This document shows positions 62,825-64,000 of a stretch of DNA of 64,000 nucleotides, one piece after another. Source of the DNA: Chelativorans sp. (GTDB lineage: Bacteria > Pseudomonadota > Alphaproteobacteria > Rhizobiales > Rhizobiaceae); the NCBI RefSeq assembly GCF_031180965.1, contig NZ_JAPSLH010000006.1, positions 1 through 64,000 on the forward strand. Reading direction: 5' to 3'. The notes beneath the pieces are model-generated. The model was not told where the DNA came from, searched no databases, and was given only the letters and a program-made list of their open reading frames with translations. The translations under genes were made by a program, and so were the position numbers. The first letter of the stretch is position 1. Every line of letters starts with the position of its first letter.

Positions 62825-64000
62825 ATGGAAAACAATCGCAACCTCCTCATCACGATCGCGCTTTCGGTGCTGATCCTGACCCTGTGGCAGGTCTTCTATG
62901 TCAATCCGCGCGTGGAGGCGCAGCGCGAGGCGGCCCGCATTGAGGCGGAGCGGTCGGGACAGGCGGCCCAGCAGGGCGGCCAGACCGCGGCCCAGCAGGA
63001 GAACGGCAGCGGCGCGTCGGACATCCCCACGACCGGGACCGGCAGCGCGTCCGTGCCCGGTGGCGCGGGCGCAGCAGCCGGACCGGTGACGCGTGACGCC
63101 GCCCTTGCCGCCGGCCAGCGTGTGAGGATCGATACGCCGCGCCTTTCCGGCTCCATCAATCTCTCCGGCGCGCGCCTCGACGACCTGCTGCTCAAGGACT
63201 ATCGCGTCACGGTCGACGATGATTCCCCCAACATCGAGCTCTTGAACCCCTCGCCGCTCGCGGACGGCTATTACGTCGAGCTCGGCTATGTCGGCAGCGA
63301 GGCCAGCGGGAGCGTTCCCGGTCCCGACACCGTCTGGACCGTCGAGCAGGGCTCTGTGCTCTCGCCGGGAAACCCGGTGACGCTGAGCTTCACCAATGAT
63401 CGGGGGCTGACCTTCCGCCGCACCTTTGCGGTGGACGAAAACTATCTCTTCACCGTCAGCGACACGATCCAGAATGCCGCCGGAGCCCCCGTGGAACTGC
63501 GCAGCTACGGCCGCACGACCCGCTTCGGACACCCCGAGACAGCAGGCATCTATATCCTGCACGAGGGCTTCATCGGCGTGCTCGGCGAGGAGGGCCTGCG
63601 GGAGGTCGACTACTCCGAAGCCGAGGAGAGCCGCCAAATCCAGCCCGGCACGTCGGCCGATGGCTGGCTCGGCATCACCGATAAATATTGGGCCGTCACC
63701 ATGGTGCCGCGCGCGGGCAAGGATTTCGAGCCCCGCTTCGCCTATTTCGATGACGGCCGGCAGCGCTTCCAGGCCGACTATCTGACCGGTCCGATCACCG
63801 TGGCACCGGGCGCGCAGGCGGCGGTGGAGACGCTTGTCTTCGCCGGGGCCAAGGAGGTCCACGTGGTCGACGGCTACGAGGCGCAATACGGCATCCGCCA
63901 GTTCGAACTGCTCATCGACTGGGGCTGGTTCTATTTCATCACCAAGCCGATGTTCTACCTGATCGACTGGCTGTTCAGGCTGCTCGGCAATTTCGGCCTT
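62825..64000 (+). CDS. yidC: Membrane protein insertase YidC (partial, runs off the window)
   Basis: 392 codons without a stop to base 64000. N-terminal anchor NLLITIALSVLILTLWQVFYV, an Ala/Gln/Gly-rich linker (about 40-90), the periplasmic beta-domain (DYRVTVDDDSPNIELLNP, GYYVELGYVG), and the start of the insertase core WGWFYFITKPMFYLIDWLFRLLGNFG. Inserts and folds inner-membrane proteins. 8 bp after rnpA. The catalytic membrane core is mostly beyond the window. No yidD gene lies between rnpA and yidC. Confidence 0.96.
   Translation, partial: MENNRNLLITIALSVLILTLWQVFYVNPRVEAQREAARIEAERSGQAAQQGGQTAAQQENGSGASDIPTTGTGSASVPGGAGAAAGPVTRDAALAAGQRVRIDTPRLSGSINLSGARLDDLLLKDYRVTVDDDSPNIELLNPSPLADGYYVELGYVGSEASGSVPGPDTVWTVEQGSVLSPGNPVTLSFTNDRGLTFRRTFAVDENYLFTVSDTIQNAAGAPVELRSYGRTTRFGHPETAGIYILHEGFIGVLGEEGLREVDYSEAEESRQIQPGTSADGWLGITDKYWAVTMVPRAGKDFEPRFAYFDDGRQRFQADYLTGPITVAPGAQAAVETLVFAGAKEVHVVDGYEAQYGIRQFELLIDWGWFYFITKPMFYLIDWLFRLLGNFGL

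Overview
The window is chromosomal DNA from a GC-rich alphaproteobacterium, most likely a member of the Rhizobiales (Mesorhizobium/Phyllobacteriaceae-like). Grounds: CIRCE-controlled groESL, a glcE-DUF4870-glcF arrangement, a plant/proteobacterial-type glutamate-cysteine ligase, rpmH-rnpA-yidC, a dense load of ABC and TRAP uptake systems, and many FCD-type GntR regulators. I see no insertion sequence, phage gene, integrase or CRISPR array. About 62 protein genes, one tRNA, one broken gene and one unassigned structured region are supported.

Layout. 1-265: a highly structured stretch that may be a non-coding RNA. 371-13183: a sugar-oxidation locus with a lactonase and a DapA-family aldolase on the minus strand, then a Tat-exported sugar-binding protein, five Gfo/Idh/MocA dehydrogenases and a VOC protein on the plus strand, a GntR regulator, and a convergent IlvD/Edd-type sugar-acid dehydratase. 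A shared operator-like repeat (TTGTC-N11-CAAAT) lies in three promoters of this locus and, weaker, in front of the GntR gene, so it looks like one local regulon. 13475-17026: an ASCH-type protein coupled to glcE, a small membrane protein and glcF; their partner glcD is 38 kb away. 17115-25858: housekeeping and miscellaneous genes (L,D-transpeptidase, tag, GNAT, a toxin-antitoxin pair with a wrecked toxin, groESL, TSUP exporter, fumC, DoxX, TVP38). 25880-30732: disulfide oxidoreductase, orphan histidine kinase, tRNA-Arg, arsR-arsC, ridA.

30811-45698 is an amino-acid uptake and catabolism region. A liv-type ABC transporter contains an FAD amine oxidase gene inside its operon and is divergent from ridA across a perfect 16-bp palindrome. 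An aminotransferase and a GntR gene follow. A long opposite operon combines a polar amino-acid SBP and permease (no ATPase) with a complete TRAP transporter, a class V PLP enzyme, an SRPBCC protein and a DUF1445 hydro-lyase.

46147-52631 is an indole-related module: isatin-hydrolase-like cyclase, MarR regulator, indolepyruvate:ferredoxin oxidoreductase subunits A and B, and a ferredoxin-reductase-like flavoprotein. 52638-57996 holds glcD divergent from a GntR regulator and lutABC, that is glycolate/lactate oxidation. 57986-64000 returns to core functions: a PP2A-like phosphatase, a 46-residue exported peptide, a conserved unknown, rsmE, gshA, rpmH, rnpA and the start of yidC, which runs off the end of the window.
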